A stretch of 64,000 nt of DNA from Clostridium guangxiense (GTDB lineage Bacteria; Bacillota; Clostridia; Clostridiales; Clostridiaceae). Positions 8,732 to 18,144 of the stretch are shown piece by piece (position 1 is the first letter of the stretch; each line of letters begins with the position of its first letter). Location of the stretch: assembly GCF_021043395.1 (NCBI RefSeq), contig NZ_JAJNKE010000001.1, positions 232,149-296,148 of the forward strand, in the 5' to 3' direction. The notes beneath the pieces were generated by a model. It was not told the origin of the DNA. It saw nothing but the letters and a program-made list of their open reading frames with translations, and made no database searches. The translations under genes and the position numbers were made by a program.

Positions 8732-10522
8732 CTACTGCTTTTCTTCTTCTTTAGTTATGTTGATTCCAAGTTCGCAAAGCTGTTTTTCGTCTACTACATT
8801 TGGTGCTTCAGTTAATGGGCAATATGCATTTTGATTTTTAGGGAAGGTTATTACATCCTTTATATTTTCAGTTCCAGCAAGGAACATTATCATTCTATCA
8901 AAGCCATATGCTAAACCTGCGTGTGGTGGTGGTCCAAACTTAAAGGCCTCAAGAAGGAATCCAAATCTTTCCCATGCACTTTCTTTTGTAAATCCAAGGA
9001 CTTTAAACATTCTTTCTTGAAGTGCCGTATCATGTATTCTTACACTTCCTCCTCCAAGCTCTTCTCCATTTAAAACTATATCGTAAGCCTTAGCTCTAAC
9101 TCTTCCAGGATCACTTTCAAGATATTGAATATCTTCATCCATAGGCATAGTGAATGGATGATGCTCAGCCTGAAATCTTCCCTCTTCTTCATTATAAGAT
9201 AACAATGGGAATTCTGTAACCCATACAAATCTAAATTCTTTGTTATCCTTTAAAAGATCAAGTTCTTTGCACATATGAAGTCTAAGTGCACCTAAAGCTT
9301 GAAGAACTACAGAATCTTTATCTGCAACAATTAAGATTAAATCTCCAACTTTAGCGTCTATTGATTTCAATATAGCATTTAATTCATCTTCCTTTAGAAA
9401 TTTTGCTATAGGTGATTTTATTTCATCTTCTTTATAAGCTATCCATGCAAGCCCCTTTGCCTTATAAGTCTTTACAAATTCGCCAAGCTTATCTATCTGC
9501 TTTCTGCCCATTCCAGCAGAGTTTGGAACTTTAATAGCTCTAACACTTCCACCTACTTCTATTGCAGATTTAAATACTTTAAAATCAGAACTTTCAATAG
9601 CTTTTGTTATATCATTTATTTCCATGCCAAACCTTAAATCTGGTTTATCTGAGCCATACTTTTCCATAGCAACTTTCCATGGCATTCTTTCTATTGGAAG
9701 CTTAACATCAACTCCTGCAACGTCTTTGAATACCCTTTTTATAAGTTCTTCATTTACTGCAATTACATCATCTTCTTCAACAAAGGAAAGTTCCATATCA
9801 ACTTGAGTAAATTCTGGCTGTCTATTTGCTCTTAGATCTTCATCTCTGAAACATTTTACTATTTGAAAATATTTATCGTATCCAGATACCATTAAAAGCT
9901 GCTTAAATAACTGTGGAGATTGAGGAAGTGCATAAAACTTTCCCGGAAAATTTCTACTTGGAACTAAATAATCTCTTGCTCCTTCAGGTGTGCTTTTAGT
10001 AAGCATAGGTGTTTCCATTTCTAAGAATCCTTTTTCATCAAGGAACTCTCTAATTACTTTGGCAGTTTTATGTCTTATTTTAAATATCCTCTGCATATCT
10101 GGTCTTCTAAGATCAAGATATCTGTATTTAAGTCTTATACTTTCAGCAGCATCTAAGTCTTCTTTTATGTATATTGGTGGAGTTTCACTTTCAGATAATA
10201 TTTTTACGTTTTCTCCTTGAAGTTCTACCATACCTGTTGGCATGTTTTCATTTGGTGATTCTCTTTTAACAATTTTACCTGTAACAGCAATGCAGTATTC
10301 ACTTTTAACAAGGTCTGCTTTTTTAAAAGCTTCACTATTAATTTCTTCTCCAAATACAACTTGAAGTATTCCTTCTCTATCCCTTAAATCAACAAAAACA
10401 AGTCCTCCGAGATTTCTCTTTCTTTGAACCCATCCCATAACAGTCTCTACATTTCCAATATGGCTTTCTCTAAGATCACCGCACATGGTAGTTCTCTTTA
10501 GTCCTCTTAAAGATTCTCCCAT
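8732..10522 (-). CDS. aspS: Aspartyl-tRNA synthetase
   Basis: Class II synthetase charging tRNA-Asp, 596 residues. It has an N-terminal OB-fold anticodon-binding domain (residues about 1-110), a class II core with motif 2 (FRDEDLRANRQPEFTQVDME), a bacterial GAD insertion (about 300-420) and motif 3 (GLAYGFDRMIM). ATG 10522 has a clear AGGAGG site. The upstream gap to hemZ holds a large imperfect hairpin but no recognisable T-box sequence. Whether it also charges tRNA-Asn cannot be judged by eye. Confidence 0.97.
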   Translation of the reverse strand: MGESLRGLKRTTMCGDLRESHIGNVETVMGWVQRKRNLGGLVFVDLRDREGILQVVFGEEINSEAFKKADLVKSEYCIAVTGKIVKRESPNENMPTGMVELQGENVKILSESETPPIYIKEDLDAAESIRLKYRYLDLRRPDMQRIFKIRHKTAKVIREFLDEKGFLEMETPMLTKSTPEGARDYLVPSRNFPGKFYALPQSPQLFKQLLMVSGYDKYFQIVKCFRDEDLRANRQPEFTQVDMELSFVEEDDVIAVNEELIKRVFKDVAGVDVKLPIERMPWKVAMEKYGSDKPDLRFGMEINDITKAIESSDFKVFKSAIEVGGSVRAIKVPNSAGMGRKQIDKLGEFVKTYKAKGLAWIAYKEDEIKSPIAKFLKEDELNAILKSIDAKVGDLILIVADKDSVVLQALGALRLHMCKELDLLKDNKEFRFVWVTEFPLLSYNEEEGRFQAEHHPFTMPMDEDIQYLESDPGRVRAKAYDIVLNGEELGGGSVRIHDTALQERMFKVLGFTKESAWERFGFLLEAFKFGPPPHAGLAYGFDRMIMFLAGTENIKDVITFPKNQNAYCPLTEAPNVVDEKQLCELGINITKEEEKQ

Positions 10523-10584
10523 TTATTATTCCTCCTAAAAATTTAGTTATTTAGGCATCTGAAATAAAATCACACTTCCATATT

Positions 10585-10680
10585 GCGAAATAATTTTGTG
10601 TAATACGAGGAAACTGGTTCCGTTAATACTAAGTAGTCTTAGCGGATTCAGTTGACGAAATATTACGCAAAATTAGCCGC
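10585..10680. repeat. Imperfect inverted repeat between hemZ and aspS
   Basis: About 96 bases that fold back on themselves. On the minus strand AATTTTGCGTAATA pairs with TATTACACAAAATT (13 of 14), an inner CAACTGAATCCG arm partly pairs with CGGAACCAGTTT, and CTAAG/CTTAG closes the loop. GCG and CGC bound the element. It is not a T-box or a simple terminator. Only one copy is seen here. It could be a palindromic mobile repeat or a structured aspS leader. Confidence 0.6.
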
Positions 10681-10692
10681 TAGATGGACTTG

Positions 10693-12129
10693 TTATTTTT
10701 TTGAAGATGCCTTATATAAGGTTTCAAGAAATTTTATCTTTCCATCAACCTTTTCTTCGATTCTTCTAGTGTATTCTCTTACATCCTTCAAATTACCATA
10801 TCTCTCTATTCTATTGGTATCTCTAAATATTATCTTTGATACCCCATTGGAGCCTATAGCTATTATTGTTTGCTTATCTTCTATCATTTCAACATTGTAT
10901 ATACATTCTTTTCCATCAATAGAGTAACCAACATTTTCAAGATTTCCAACCATATTTTTTTGCCTATACATATAGTAAGGCTTCATATTCAAGGTATAAG
11001 CACAATCTAAAGTTGTATCATGCATGTCGTTTAACTCATTTTGATCTGGAAGCTTCATTTTTACATTATTAAGCACATTTTCAAACATTTTAGAGCCTCG
11101 TTTAAGTGCAAGCCCATGAACAGTAATGCTTTCAGGCCTTAATTTTATTATCTCGCTGCAGGTGTTTTTAACTTTTAAAGTATTTTCACCTGGAAGTCCT
11201 ATAATAATATCCATATTAATATTATCAAATCCTACTTTTCTTGACAAATTAAACTTATCAATTACGTCCTTTGCCGAGTGGTTTCTTCCTATTAGCTTTA
11301 AGGTATCATCATTCATAGTTTGAGGATTTATACTTATCCTGTTTACCCCATATCTCTTCATTGATATAAGTTTTTCATAAGTTATACTATCTGGTCTTCC
11401 ACATTCGACAGTAAATTCTTTTACCTTAGTCTTAAGCAAATTGTCATATATACTTTTCATAACATATTCAAACTGATTATTATCTACAGACGTAGGCGTT
11501 CCCCCACCAAAATATATGCTTTCAATAGTGAGACCTTTCTTATGTATAAAATCTGCTGTTTTTTCTATTTCGTATATCATAGCCTCAAGGTAGCCATCTA
11601 CAAGCCCCCTACAGTTTGCTATAGTATCCGATATAAAAGAACAATAAAGACACCTTGTTGGACAAAACGGCATACCAATATAAATGCTGACGGTTCTTAC
11701 ATCATCATTTACAATTTTTTTCTCTCTTTTAGCAACTTCTATACACAATTTAGTTTTATTTTCTTTTGTTAAACTATGATGTTTAAAATAATTTATTATC
11801 TCTTTATCTGTCTTTTTTTCTTCCATAAGATTTAAAGCTATTTTACTAGGTCGTATACCTATTAAGGTTCCCCATGGAAGCATTTTTCCTGTAAGTTTTG
11901 TAAAATACTTAAAAACTGCAATTTTCACATTAGATTTATCCTTTAATTCCTTATCAAACTTATAACTTTCAACTTTCTCACTAGAAGTTATATAAACTGA
12001 ATTTTCTTCGACTCTTACACTATAGTTCCAATCATTTGAGTCAATTAACTCTATAGAATCAAAAAATAAATTTGATATGTGATAGACATCATATGAATAG
12101 AGATCATTATTTAGTTTAATTTTTATCAT
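10693..12129 (-). CDS. hemZ: HemZ-type radical SAM coproporphyrinogen dehydrogenase
   Basis: A 478-residue radical SAM protein of the HemN/HemZ family. The cluster-binding motif CPTRCLYC uses C156, C160 and C163, preceded by IGMPF; FGGGTPTS follows. The N-terminal 150 residues form the extra domain typical of clostridial HemZ. The family is annotated as oxygen-independent coproporphyrinogen III dehydrogenase, but HemN-like proteins also include heme chaperones, so the exact reaction is inferred. It ends the run relA - dtd - MBL hydrolase - hemZ, with 15 bases to the MBL gene. Confidence 0.85.
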   Translation of the reverse strand: MIKIKLNNDLYSYDVYHISNLFFDSIELIDSNDWNYSVRVEENSVYITSSEKVESYKFDKELKDKSNVKIAVFKYFTKLTGKMLPWGTLIGIRPSKIALNLMEEKKTDKEIINYFKHHSLTKENKTKLCIEVAKREKKIVNDDVRTVSIYIGMPFCPTRCLYCSFISDTIANCRGLVDGYLEAMIYEIEKTADFIHKKGLTIESIYFGGGTPTSVDNNQFEYVMKSIYDNLLKTKVKEFTVECGRPDSITYEKLISMKRYGVNRISINPQTMNDDTLKLIGRNHSAKDVIDKFNLSRKVGFDNINMDIIIGLPGENTLKVKNTCSEIIKLRPESITVHGLALKRGSKMFENVLNNVKMKLPDQNELNDMHDTTLDCAYTLNMKPYYMYRQKNMVGNLENVGYSIDGKECIYNVEMIEDKQTIIAIGSNGVSKIIFRDTNRIERYGNLKDVREYTRRIEEKVDGKIKFLETLYKASSKK

Positions 12130-12144
12130 TATACAGCCTGCTTC

Positions 12145-12744
12145 CTACAAAAACGGATTTGATCGTCTTTCAAATCCTATTGTTGTTTCTGAACCATGCC
12201 CTGGATAAACCTTTATATTATCATCAAGCTTCATAAGCTTATTTTTAATGCTACTTATTATGGCAGCATAATCCCCTCCAGGGAAATCTGTTCTTCCAAC
12301 TGAATTATTAAATAAAGTATCACCAGAAAACAAACTGTTTTCTATGAGATAGCACATTCCACCTGGTGTATGTCCTGGAGTTTCTATACACTTTACATTT
12401 TTGCTTCCAAACTTTAAAACATCGCCGTCCTTAATAAACTTGTTTGCATTTTCATTCTTTTCGCCAAACATATACTCTTCTTTTTCTATAAGTTCAGAAT
12501 CTTTTTTTGACATATATACATCAACTGCATATTTACTTCTAAACTCAGCCACAGCAGCAGTATGATCCGCATGACCATGAGTAAGAATTATAAAATTAAG
12601 ATGAGAACCGGTTTTGTTAAATTCATCTAAAAGCCTCTCAGCATCATCTCCAGGATCTATTATTATGCTTTCATTAGTAATTTCATCTATAACAATATAG
12701 CAATTAGTCATGTAACTTCCTACAGGTATTATACCTATCTTCAT
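12145..12744 (-). CDS. Metallo-beta-lactamase-fold hydrolase (glyoxalase II-like)
   Basis: A 199-residue cytoplasmic hydrolase with the two-metal motif THGHADHT (H56, H58, D60, H61), later GHTPGG, FSGDTLF and a YPGHG end. Length and motifs fit the YcbL/glyoxalase II-like group, which cleaves thioesters such as S-lactoylglutathione; the substrate here is unknown and clostridia often lack glutathione. ATG 12744 has a strong AAGGAGGGG site. It sits between dtd and hemZ, 13 bases from the reading frame end of dtd, so it is probably in the relA operon. Confidence 0.85.
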   Translation of the reverse strand: MKIGIIPVGSYMTNCYIVIDEITNESIIIDPGDDAERLLDEFNKTGSHLNFIILTHGHADHTAAVAEFRSKYAVDVYMSKKDSELIEKEEYMFGEKNENANKFIKDGDVLKFGSKNVKCIETPGHTPGGMCYLIENSLFSGDTLFNNSVGRTDFPGGDYAAIISSIKNKLMKLDDNIKVYPGHGSETTIGFERRSNPFL

Positions 12745-12757
12745 TATAATCCCCTCC

Positions 12758-13207
12758 TTAAAAAGCCTTTTTGCTATCTATAATAATAGTTACAGGGCCA
12801 TCATTTTCAATAGAGACCTTCATATCTGCTCCAAATATTCCAGTTTCCACCTTGTCTATTTCATCTTTGCACTGGTTAACAAATTCATCATAAAGCTTTT
12901 TCGCTTCTTCTCCATTTAGTGCACTCATAAAGTTAGGTCTTCTACCTCTTCTACAATCTCCATAAAGTGTAAATTGAGATATTATAAGAAGTTCTCCACT
13001 TACATCTTTTAAGGATTTATTCATTTTATCCTTTTCATCCTCAAAAATTCTAAGGTTTACTATTTTGTCCTTTAGGTATTTTATATCTTCTTCAGAATCA
13101 TCCTTGGTTATTCCAAGGAGAACATTAAGACCTTTTTCTACTTTTCCAACAACTTTCCCGTCAACTTCAACCGACGAAAAATTTACTCTTTGAATAACTG
13201 CTCTCAC
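12758..13207 (-). CDS. dtd: D-aminoacyl-tRNA deacylase
   Basis: Removes D-amino acids mischarged onto tRNA, and glycine from tRNA-Ala, as a proofreading factor. About 149 residues, normal for the family. SQFTLYGD and the C-terminal NDGPVTI motif, which form the active site across the dimer, are present. The start is placed at GTG 13207, giving the canonical RAVIQRV; the GTG three codons upstream is itself part of the GAGGTG ribosome site. It lies 17 bases downstream of relA, an order common in Firmicutes. Confidence 0.95.
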   Translation of the reverse strand: MRAVIQRVNFSSVEVDGKVVGKVEKGLNVLLGITKDDSEEDIKYLKDKIVNLRIFEDEKDKMNKSLKDVSGELLIISQFTLYGDCRRGRRPNFMSALNGEEAKKLYDEFVNQCKDEIDKVETGIFGADMKVSIENDGPVTIIIDSKKAF

Positions 13208-13224
13208 AAATATCACCTCAAACC

Positions 13225-15450
13225 CTAACTATTTGTTCTATACACATCAGTTATGCCATTTAATTTTTTTATCTTCTTCATTAATATAGCAAGGTGCTCA
13301 ACATCCTGTATTTTCATTTTTACATTTACAAAAGCAGAATTATTTTTTGAAGTTTTTGCATTAATTGAATCCATAGATATATTCATAGCAGTTATAACTT
13401 CAACTACATCTGCTAAAAGTCCCTGTCTATCATCGCCTCTTATTTCAAGCTCTGCTATATAACTTTCATTCTTTGCTTTTCCCCAATTTACTTCTATAAT
13501 CCTTGAACTATCCTCTTTTATAAGGTTATTCATATTTGAGCAGTCCGTTCTATGAACAGATACTCCTCTTCCTTTAGTTATGTATCCTATGATAGCGTCT
13601 CCAGGCACAGGATTGCAACATTTTGCAAATCTAACTAAAACATCAGAAACTCCTTTTACAGTTATGCCAAGTTTTTGTGAAGCTCCAACTTCTTTTCTAT
13701 TTCTGTTATCTTTATTTATTTGTTCCTTTACATCTTTTAGTATCTCTTCATTTGAAGCTTTATTAGCATCTTTTCTAGATTTATCATAAATTTCCTTAAA
13801 TCTGTCAATTATCATAGCAGCTGTTACAGAGCCAATTCCAACATTGGCGTATATATCCACAATAGAATTCATATTATACTTCTTAAGTATTATATCAAGT
13901 ATTTCTCCCTTAGCCATTTCTCCAAAGTTAAACTCACGCTTCTTAGCCTCTTTTTCAAGCATTTCTTTCCCCTTGGCAATGTTCTCATCTCTTTTAGCCT
14001 TTTTAAACCACGCTCTTATTTTGCTCTTAGCTTGATTACTTGTAACATATGTAAGCCATTCTATATTTGGTCCTTTAGGAAGTGATGTTGTAAGTATTTC
14101 TACTATCTCTCCTGTTTTTAGTTTATAATCAAGTGGAACTATTTTTCCATTTATTTTTGCGCCTACGCACTTATTTCCAACATCTGTATGTATTTTATAT
14201 GCAAAATCAACTGGGGTAGCATTATATGGCAAGTTTATAACTTTTCCATTAGGTGTAAAAACAAATACCTCATCTGAAAACAAGTCTATTTTAAAGTTCT
14301 CCATAAATTCTTCAGCATTTGGAGTTTCTCTCTGCCAATCAAGCATTTCTCTTATCCATGTGAGTTTTGTGTCACTGCTTTCCCCTTCTTTAGCACTTGA
14401 CTGAGGAGTTTCAACTATTCCCTCTTTGTACTTCCAATGAGCTGCTATACCATATTCAGCTGTCTTATGCATATCGTGAGTTCTTATTTGAATTTCAAAT
14501 GGCTTTCCTTCTGGACCTATTACTGTGGAATGAAGTGATTGATACATATTAGGCTTTGGCATGGCAATATAATCTTTAAATCGTCCAGGCATAGGCTTAT
14601 ACATTGTATGAACTATTCCTAAAGCTGCATAACAGTCCTTAACCGTATTGACTAGTATCCTTACTGCAGTCAAATCAAAAATCTGATCTATAGTCTTACT
14701 TTTATTAACCATTTTTCTATATATACTATAAAAATGCTTCGGTCTACCATCTATATCAGATTCTATTCCCGATTTAGCTAAATTTTCTTTAAGCTGCTCT
14801 AAAATTTTTTTTGTGTATTCTTCCCTTTCTACTCTTTTTTCAGCAATAGCTTCTACTAATGAGTAATATTCTTCTGGTTTTAAATATCTAAAGGATAAAT
14901 CTTCAAGTTCCCATTTTATTTTTGACATACCAAGTCTATGAGCAAGAGGGGCATATATATCAAGAGTTTCTTTAGCCTTTTGTTTTTGCTTTTGTACAGC
15001 TTTATATTTGAGGGTACGCATATTATGAAGTCTGTCTGCAAGCTTAATTATTATTACCCTTATGTCCTTTGCCATTGCAAGAAGCATTTTTCTAACATTA
15101 TCAGCTTGCTGTTCCTCTTTGGTTTTATAAGTTATCTTTTCAAGTTTAGTAACTCCTTCAACTAAATCAGCAACCTCTTTGCTAAATATGTTGGCTATAT
15201 CCTCATAACTATAGTTTGTATCTTCTATAACATCATGAAGAATTCCCGCTGTTATAGTACTTGTATCCATGCCCATTTCCGCTAATATGCATGCTACATC
15301 AACAGGATGATTTATATATGGCTCACCTGATTCTCTTTTTTGGGTTTCATGCGCTTTAAGAGCAAAATCATATGCCTTTGTGACAAAATTTTTATCTACA
15401 TTGTTACAATTTTGATTTATTTTTTCTATCAAATCGGATAACTCTGCCAT
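13225..15450 (-). CDS. relA: RelA/SpoT bifunctional (p)ppGpp synthetase/hydrolase
   Basis: Long RSH protein of the stringent response, 741 residues. The N-terminal HD hydrolase is intact (H72-D73 in ILHDVIEDT). The synthetase domain follows (about 230-350), then a TGS domain (about 390-450), the cysteine-containing region [12 protein letters not shown] and a C-terminal ACT domain (about 665-741). Both catalytic centres look complete, so it should make and degrade (p)ppGpp. ATG 15450 has an AGGAGA site. A perfect 7-bp hairpin sits 25-44 bases upstream of the start. apt is the next gene upstream, coupling alarmone and purine salvage genes. Confidence 0.96.
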   Translation of the reverse strand: MAELSDLIEKINQNCNNVDKNFVTKAYDFALKAHETQKRESGEPYINHPVDVACILAEMGMDTSTITAGILHDVIEDTNYSYEDIANIFSKEVADLVEGVTKLEKITYKTKEEQQADNVRKMLLAMAKDIRVIIIKLADRLHNMRTLKYKAVQKQKQKAKETLDIYAPLAHRLGMSKIKWELEDLSFRYLKPEEYYSLVEAIAEKRVEREEYTKKILEQLKENLAKSGIESDIDGRPKHFYSIYRKMVNKSKTIDQIFDLTAVRILVNTVKDCYAALGIVHTMYKPMPGRFKDYIAMPKPNMYQSLHSTVIGPEGKPFEIQIRTHDMHKTAEYGIAAHWKYKEGIVETPQSSAKEGESSDTKLTWIREMLDWQRETPNAEEFMENFKIDLFSDEVFVFTPNGKVINLPYNATPVDFAYKIHTDVGNKCVGAKINGKIVPLDYKLKTGEIVEILTTSLPKGPNIEWLTYVTSNQAKSKIRAWFKKAKRDENIAKGKEMLEKEAKKREFNFGEMAKGEILDIILKKYNMNSIVDIYANVGIGSVTAAMIIDRFKEIYDKSRKDANKASNEEILKDVKEQINKDNRNRKEVGASQKLGITVKGVSDVLVRFAKCCNPVPGDAIIGYITKGRGVSVHRTDCSNMNNLIKEDSSRIIEVNWGKAKNESYIAELEIRGDDRQGLLADVVEVITAMNISMDSINAKTSKNNSAFVNVKMKIQDVEHLAILMKKIKKLNGITDVYRTNS

Positions 15451-15474
15451 CTATCATACTCTCCTAAAATCAAA

Positions 15475-15494
15475 GGCTGGTCAAAAAACCAGCC
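15475..15494 (-). terminator. Hairpin between apt and relA
   Basis: GGCTGGT and ACCAGCC form a perfect 7-bp stem with a six-base A/T loop. On the minus strand it is followed by TTTGATTTT and then the relA ribosome site. It could terminate part of the apt transcript or act as a leader hairpin for relA. The U-run is interrupted, so termination is only moderately likely. Confidence 0.55.
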
Positions 15495-15567
15495 ACCTAT
15501 TTTCTAATATTATATACATTAGTATACATTCTAATTTATTACTTGTAAAGTTATTAATACAATATAT

Positions 15568-16086
15568 TTAAACATTATATTTAACTAATGACATTACATC
15601 GTAATTTTTTAATTTATCTCTTCCCTTTAAATCTGTAAGCTCTATAACAAACTCAATTCCTACAAGTTCTGCGCCTAACTTTTCGATCAATTTTGCAACT
15701 GCTTCAATTGTTCCACCTGTGGCCAATAAATCATCGACTATAACAACCTTCTGACCTGGTTTTATAGCATCCTTATGTATCTCTAAAGAATCTTTTCCAT
15801 ACTCAAGGTCGTATTCTACTGCTACTGTTTCACATGGAAGCTTTCCCTTCTTTCTTACAGGAACAAATGATGCTTCAATTTTATATGCTAGTGGAGCTCC
15901 AAATATAAATCCTCTAGCTTCTGGTCCAACTACTACATCAACATTTTTATCTTTAATATATTCTGCCAACGAATCTATGGTATATTTATATGCTTCTTTG
16001 TCATCTATTAAAGTTGTAATATCCTTAAAACTTATTCCTTCTTTAGGAAAACCCTCTATAACTCTTATTTTACTTTTTAAATCCAT
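15568..16086 (-). CDS. apt: Adenine phosphoribosyltransferase
   Basis: Salvages adenine with PRPP to AMP. About 172 residues, typical length. The PRPP-binding loop [13 protein letters not shown] and the family N terminus [18 protein letters not shown] are both present. I chose ATG 16086, with an AAGGGGGA site upstream; a TTG one codon earlier is possible. It sits between the recJ-locus gene and relA, a conserved Firmicutes order. Confidence 0.96.
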   Translation of the reverse strand: MDLKSKIRVIEGFPKEGISFKDITTLIDDKEAYKYTIDSLAEYIKDKNVDVVVGPEARGFIFGAPLAYKIEASFVPVRKKGKLPCETVAVEYDLEYGKDSLEIHKDAIKPGQKVVIVDDLLATGGTIEAVAKLIEKLGAELVGIEFVIELTDLKGRDKLKNYDVMSLVKYNV

Positions 16087-16186
16087 CAAACTTCCCCCTT
16101 AGACATTTTTATAAATATATCCTTAACACTATTTAATTTTAATATGTATAATATCATAATTACAATATATATATGCAAACAATTTG

Positions 16187-17065
16187 TTAATAAACATTAA
16201 CAATACGCTGTTTACCATTAACTTCATTATTTAAATACTTTGCTATCTGAAGTGCTCTATAACTATCAGAGGTGGTAAATAGTTCAACAGCAATTTTAGC
16301 ATTGTCCATTCTTCCAACAGCATTTAAAGTTGGTTCAACAGAAGTAGAAATAATTTTTATAGCTGCATAGTCTATTTTTTTTATGCCCTTTAATTTTATT
16401 AATGCGTTTATTCCATAATTATTAGTAGTTACTAATCTTTTTAGACCTTCTTCAATCAATATTTTATTTTCATTATAAGGCCTTTGCGTCTTTGATATTA
16501 CTCCAACAGCAACTAAATCTAAGTACTTATTGATACACTTCATGTCATAATAAGTGGAAATTGCCTGACATAGCTTAAAAACAATTCCGCATCCAACTAA
16601 CCCTTTAAATGGATATTTACATCCATCTTGATTGGGATTAACTATAAGCACATTGTTAATTTTTTTGTGCTGCATATGATAATCAACAATGATAACATCA
16701 ATGCCAAGCTTTTCGCACAAACAAATTCCATCTTCCGAATTTGTTCCACATCCTATGGCTAAAAGCAAATCAGCTCCAAGATACTTTATACTATTATTTA
16801 TATATTGCGGACTAATTTCAAAATTCTCACTAAAGTGATCTGGTATAAAATATTCCACATCAGCATTTAAATATTTTAATACAAGCATAATTATAGACAT
16901 GCTTATTATACTATCTACATCATAATATCCGTATAAAACAATCTTTTCTCTATTATTAATGGCTCTAACTATTCTTTTTAATGTATGATCCATTCCTTTA
17001 AGTAGAAATGGATTATACATTTTATCCACTTCAAAGTAATGTAAAATCTCTTCTGCTTTTTCCAT
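16187..17065 (-). CDS. RecJ-like DHH protein, truncated and lacking active-site residues
   Basis: A 292-residue remnant or relative of RecJ, the 5'-3' single-strand exonuclease, normally at least 560 residues. It aligns with the N-terminal DHH domain and stops just after the NAVGRMDNAKIAVEL region. The DHHA1 and OB parts are missing. Metal ligands are altered: GDYDVDG reads GYYDVDS (46-52), the D-C-G motif reads GCG (105-107), DHH reads DYH (128-130), and the motif IV Asp in GTIAD is Lys (K192). It occupies the usual recJ position between secF and apt. The reading frame is intact with a good GGAGG site, so it may be a non-catalytic protein rather than debris. Exonuclease activity is unlikely. 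Confidence 0.8.
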   Translation of the reverse strand: MEKAEEILHYFEVDKMYNPFLLKGMDHTLKRIVRAINNREKIVLYGYYDVDSIISMSIIMLVLKYLNADVEYFIPDHFSENFEISPQYINNSIKYLGADLLLAIGCGTNSEDGICLCEKLGIDVIIVDYHMQHKKINNVLIVNPNQDGCKYPFKGLVGCGIVFKLCQAISTYYDMKCINKYLDLVAVGVISKTQRPYNENKILIEEGLKRLVTTNNYGINALIKLKGIKKIDYAAIKIISTSVEPTLNAVGRMDNAKIAVELFTTSDSYRALQIAKYLNNEVNGKQRIVNVY

Positions 17066-17212
17066 TTTTATTCCTCCGAATTTGTAGAAAACAAATATAT
17101 TATAATGTATTTCGGAACATTTTACAAATACTTTTTTAAAACTTATTTAACTTTTATATTAATAAAAAAGCCCATTAATAGCATATTTTTTGCCAAATCA
17201 GTTTTATACAAA

Positions 17213-17240
17213 TAAAAAAACAGCTTTAAGCTGTTTTTTT
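17213..17240 (-). terminator. Terminator after secF
   Basis: AAACAGCTT and AAGCTGTTT form a perfect stem flanked by A and T runs, overlapping the secF stop codon. On the minus strand it ends in TTTTTTT, a canonical intrinsic terminator, and could work in both directions. It would separate secDF from the RecJ-like gene. Confidence 0.8.
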
Positions 17241-18144
17241 ATTTTGAAACCGCCACTTTTCTAAGTGCTTTTTTCTTATCAGATCTATTCTTAAATATTA
17301 CCCATAAAGGACTTGCTATAAATATAGAAGAATAACATCCAGATATAATTCCAACTAACAATGGTTCTGTAAATTCTCTTATAGAAGGAACAAAAATATG
17401 CACCGAAGTAACTGCTATAACTACTGTCAAAACAGTATATATTGATCTTGTCATTGTTTGAGTAATACTTGTATTGGCAAGTTCAGCATTAGTCATTCTT
17501 CTACTCTTTCTCTGATTTTCCCTTATTCTATCGAATACAACTATAGTATCATTTATAGAATAACCTATTATTGTAAGCATACCTGCTATAAATGGCGAAT
17601 TAACAGGCCTATTGAAAACAGAATAAAAAGCAAGAGTAATAAGCACATCATGAAGAAGTGAAATTAATGCAGCTGCGCCAAATTTAAATTCAAATCTCCA
17701 TCCTATATATAAAAGCATAAAAATATTTGCAACTATCAAAGCGTACATTGCCTTTTTTTCAAGTTCTTTTCCTACAGATCCGCTGATTCTTTCAGTAGAA
17801 GTTGGTGCTTTTGTTTTTAAATTATATTTTTTCTTCACATCATTAAACACTTGTGTTTGCTGCGCATCTGTCATCTGACCACTTTTAATTTCTACACCTT
17901 TGTTTCCATCAATTTTAGTTACAGTACCATCACTAACATATTTATTTACTATTTTTTGTACATCATCTTTGCTAAAAGCCTTGCCAATGTTAATCTGTAT
18001 ATCATTTCCTCCAGCAAAATCCATACCAAAGTTGAGGGGAGCGCCTGTGGTTGAAGTTCTGTATACCATAAAACCAAATCCTAATATTATTATGGATAAA
18101 GATATTGCGAACCAAATTTTAGTACGTTCAATAATTTTAAGCAT
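17239..18144 (-). CDS. secF: Protein translocase subunit SecF
   Basis: Membrane partner of SecD that helps complete Sec-dependent export using the proton gradient. 301 residues with one N-terminal helix, an extracytoplasmic loop with FAGGNDIQ, and five C-terminal helices including the conserved GYSINDTIVVFDRIRENQR. ATG 18144 overlaps the secD end by 8 bases and has AGGGGGG upstream, so it is coupled to secD. Confidence 0.96.
   Translation of the reverse strand: MLKIIERTKIWFAISLSIIILGFGFMVYRTSTTGAPLNFGMDFAGGNDIQINIGKAFSKDDVQKIVNKYVSDGTVTKIDGNKGVEIKSGQMTDAQQTQVFNDVKKKYNLKTKAPTSTERISGSVGKELEKKAMYALIVANIFMLLYIGWRFEFKFGAAALISLLHDVLITLAFYSVFNRPVNSPFIAGMLTIIGYSINDTIVVFDRIRENQRKSRRMTNAELANTSITQTMTRSIYTVLTVVIAVTSVHIFVPSIREFTEPLLVGIISGCYSSIFIASPLWVIFKNRSDKKKALRKVAVSK

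Noticed and set aside
10523-10692. Possible T-box riboswitch upstream of aspS
   Set aside because: The conserved T-box sequence and terminator/antiterminator pair are absent; the region is an imperfect palindrome instead.
16090-16186. Remaining C-terminal part of recJ after a frameshift
   Set aside because: Only 97 bases separate the RecJ-like stop from apt, too little for the missing 250 or more residues; the gene is deleted rather than frameshifted.
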